A stretch of 7,648 bases of DNA from NCBI GenBank assembly GCA_900771085.1, contig CAAGMR010000005.1:1-7648 (forward strand), in the 5' to 3' direction. The translations under genes were made by a program, and so were the position numbers. Below are positions 5,982 to 7,648 of this stretch, one piece after another. Under the pieces are notes generated by a model, which saw only the letters and a list, made by a program, of their open reading frames with translations, was not told the DNA's origin and made no database searches. Origin of the DNA: Clostridia bacterium. GTDB taxonomy: Bacteria > Bacillota > Clostridia > Oscillospirales > Acutalibacteraceae. Positions within the stretch are counted from its first letter, which is position 1; every line of letters begins with the position of its first letter.

Positions 5982-7648
5982 TTACCTCCTTTTCCTGATA
6001 TCAAAAAGATTTAGTCTTAATGCATTGGTTACTACCGTAACACTGGAAAGTCCCATGGCCGCTGCCGCAACCATCGGGTTAAGTTCCCAGTCAACACCAA
6101 GTATAAGCGGATAAACACCTGCTGCAAGCGGGATGCAGATGACATTGTAGAAGAATGCCCAGAACAGGTTTTCTCTGATATTCTTTATTGTCTGTCGGCT
6201 GAGTCTGACAGCTGCAACGGCATCCATAAGTCTGCTGTTTACAAGAACCACATCTGCTGCATCTATCGCAACATCTGTGCCCGCTCCGATTGCTATTCCG
6301 ACATCGGCAGTTGTCAGTGCCGGCGCATCATTTATTCCGTCGCCCACCATTGCAACCTTGCCGTATTTTTCTTTGAGTTCAGACACGACTTTAGCCTTGT
6401 CTCCCGGGAGAACACCTGCAACAACATTCTTTATACCGGCCTTTTCGCCGATTGCTCTTGCAGTATTCTCGTTGTCGCCTGTCAGCATAACCACTTCAAT
6501 GCCCATTGCCTCAAGTTCTCCGACAGCCTGTCTGCTGTCTTCCTTGATCACATCGGAAACGGCAACCATTCCAAGAAATTCCTTGTCTGACATAAACAGC
6601 AGCGGTGTTTTGCCGACTGTTGCAAATTTCTCAGCTAAAACAGCAGTTTCGTCAGGAACTGCCACAAGCTTTGAAATGTATCCGACATTGCCTCCTGCGA
6701 GGAATTTGCCATCCAGAACTCCGACAACGCCTTTGCCCGTCTTCACAGAAAAGTCTTCAAGTTCCTCTAAAGGAACGCCGGTCTCTTCTGCGTATTTTAC
6801 TATCGCTTTTGACAGAGGATGCTCGCTTCTGGACTCGAGTGCATAAGCAAGCTTTATGAGTCTTTCTTCCGTGCAGGTTTCCGACGGAAAAACGTCAGTT
6901 ACAGTCGGTGCACCGGCAGTAATTGTGCCTGTCTTATCAAGTGCAATTGCCCCTATTTTTCCAGTTTCCTCAAGAGAAACAGCATTTTTGAAAAGTATGC
7001 CGTTCTTTGCACCTATCCCATTGCCGACCATGACGGCAACCGGAGTTGCAAGTCCCAATGCGCAAGGGCAGCTGATGACAAGTACGGCGACTGCTCTGAG
7101 AAGAGAGAATTCAAATCCCCTGCCTGCTATGAGCCAGCCAAGGAGAGTTACTGCTGAAACAGCAATTACAGCCGGAACAAAGACACCTGAAACGCGGTCC
7201 GCTATCTTTGCGATAGGTGCTTTGGTTGCCGCAGCGTCACTGACCATCTGAATAATCTGTGCCAGAGTTGTGTCCTCTCCGACACGGGTAGCACGGCATT
7301 TTATATAGCCGGATTTATTAATAGTCGCACCCGAGACTGTATCTCCGACGGCCTTATCCACCGGTATGCTCTCACCCGTGAGAGCAGCCTCGTCGACGGC
7401 ACTCGTGCCGTCGAGAACAATGCCGTCAACCGGTATGCTTTCGCCCGGACGAACGACAAATACATCTCCTGTGGAAACCTCTTCTATCGGCACTTCTACT
7501 TCGGCATCGTCACGCAATACAGTTGCAGTTTTCGGAGCAAGTTCCATGAGGCTTCTCAAAGCATCGGTTGTCCTGCCCTTAGAGTAGGATTCCAGGGTTT
7601 TACCCACAGTTATGAGAACAAGGATTGTCGCTGCACCCTCAAAGAAAT
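5982..7648 (-). CDS. copA: Copper-exporting P1B-type ATPase CopA (5' part outside the window)
   Basis: This is a membrane P-type ATPase that pumps Cu(I) out of the cytoplasm. About 554 codons are visible and the frame is open to the right edge, so the true start and any N-terminal HMA domains lie outside. Numbering from the internal GTG at 7607, the visible landmarks are the actuator TGES at 77-80, the metal-site CPC at 180-182 in a membrane helix, the phosphorylated DKTGT at 224-228, the HP motif at 263-264, TGDN at 376-379 and GDGINDAP at 422-429. The last two helices carry YN (487-488) and MGLSS (518-522). CPC plus YN plus MxxSS is the known signature of the Cu(I) subclass, which argues against Zn/Cd transport. 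The GTG at 7607 is not the start: upstream codons read FFEGAATILVLIT, the expected preceding helix. The C-terminus is complete. A CopZ gene follows after 4 bases, supporting a copper role. No copper-responsive regulator is visible. Confidence 0.95.
   Translation of the reverse strand, partial: FFEGAATILVLITVGKTLESYSKGRTTDALRSLMELAPKTATVLRDDAEVEVPIEEVSTGDVFVVRPGESIPVDGIVLDGTSAVDEAALTGESIPVDKAVGDTVSGATINKSGYIKCRATRVGEDTTLAQIIQMVSDAAATKAPIAKIADRVSGVFVPAVIAVSAVTLLGWLIAGRGFEFSLLRAVAVLVISCPCALGLATPVAVMVGNGIGAKNGILFKNAVSLEETGKIGAIALDKTGTITAGAPTVTDVFPSETCTEERLIKLAYALESRSEHPLSKAIVKYAEETGVPLEELEDFSVKTGKGVVGVLDGKFLAGGNVGYISKLVAVPDETAVLAEKFATVGKTPLLFMSDKEFLGMVAVSDVIKEDSRQAVGELEAMGIEVVMLTGDNENTARAIGEKAGIKNVVAGVLPGDKAKVVSELKEKYGKVAMVGDGINDAPALTTADVGIAIGAGTDVAIDAADVVLVNSRLMDAVAAVRLSRQTIKNIRENLFWAFFYNVICIPLAAGVYPLILGVDWELNPMVAAAAMGLSSVTVVTNALRLNLFDIRKRR
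5985..5991 (-). promoter_or_regulatory. Ribosome binding site of copZ
   Basis: AAGGAGG is a full anti-Shine-Dalgarno match with a 7-base spacer to the ATG at 5977. It is encoded within the last codons of copA (RKRR stop), so it both fixes the copZ start and places copZ translation directly behind the copA ribosome. Confidence 0.9.

Noticed and set aside
5975..6004. Upstream ATG at 6004 as the copZ start
   Set aside because: It lies inside copA and has no ribosome binding site, while the ATG at 5977 has AAGGAGG at ideal spacing and gives the normal HMA-protein length.
6277..6846. 189-codon open frame on the plus strand opposite copA
   Set aside because: It is antisense to well-conserved ATPase motifs, and its Ser/Pro/Ala-rich translation is what the complement of such a gene gives. 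No start signal or family resemblance is seen.
7605..7607. GTG as a possible start of the copper ATPase
   Set aside because: The frame continues open upstream to the window edge and encodes the expected helix (FFEGAATILVLIT) before it. The gene is simply cut by the edge.
1..7648. Hidden undescribed system, mobile element, CRISPR array, tRNA or other RNA gene
   Set aside because: The minus strand is almost fully used by nine recognisable genes. The gaps (12 to 153 bases) hold only ribosome binding sites, one promoter, one terminator and one hairpin. No direct-repeat array, transposase, integrase or cloverleaf was seen.

Overview
The window is a chromosomal segment of a low-to-moderate-GC, Gram-positive-type bacterium. 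It most likely comes from Bacillota, class Clostridia. This is inferred from the conserved gene order pyrH-frr-uppS-cdsA-dxr-rseP-ispG, the strong AGGAGG-type ribosome binding sites and the use of the MEP isoprenoid route. Every convincing gene lies on the minus strand, so transcription runs from the right edge to the left edge. Genus or species cannot be named from this sequence.

Right part (7648 to about 5709): the end of a copper-export operon. A P1B-type Cu(I) ATPase (copA, upstream part cut by the window edge) is followed after 4 bases by a 68-residue CopZ-type copper chaperone. A strong rho-independent terminator closes this unit.

Middle gap (5618 to 5770): contains that terminator and then a good sigma-A-type promoter (TTTACA, 17 bases, TAAAAT) that begins the second unit.

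Left part (5617 to 1): a seven-gene housekeeping operon. It holds UMP kinase (pyrH), ribosome recycling factor (frr), undecaprenyl diphosphate synthase (uppS), CDP-diglyceride synthase (cdsA), DXP reductoisomerase (dxr), the site-2 intramembrane protease RseP/RasP (rseP) and the beginning of HMBPP synthase (ispG, cut by the left edge). The genes are tightly packed, with a 1-base overlap at cdsA/dxr and ribosome binding sites embedded in, or directly next to, the preceding stop codons. Together they link nucleotide and ribosome supply to envelope building: dxr and ispG make isoprenoid precursors, uppS turns these into the C55 lipid carrier, cdsA makes the CDP-diacylglycerol used for phospholipids, and rseP handles membrane proteolysis.

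I see no undescribed multi-gene system, mobile element, CRISPR array or RNA gene. The points most worth a second look are small: rseP appears to have lost a normal start codon at the place its ribosome binding site predicts, with the same 7-base spacer as uppS; a three-tier hairpin sits in the frr-uppS gap just before the uppS ribosome binding site; and the IspG N-terminus departs from the classical family motifs at several positions.
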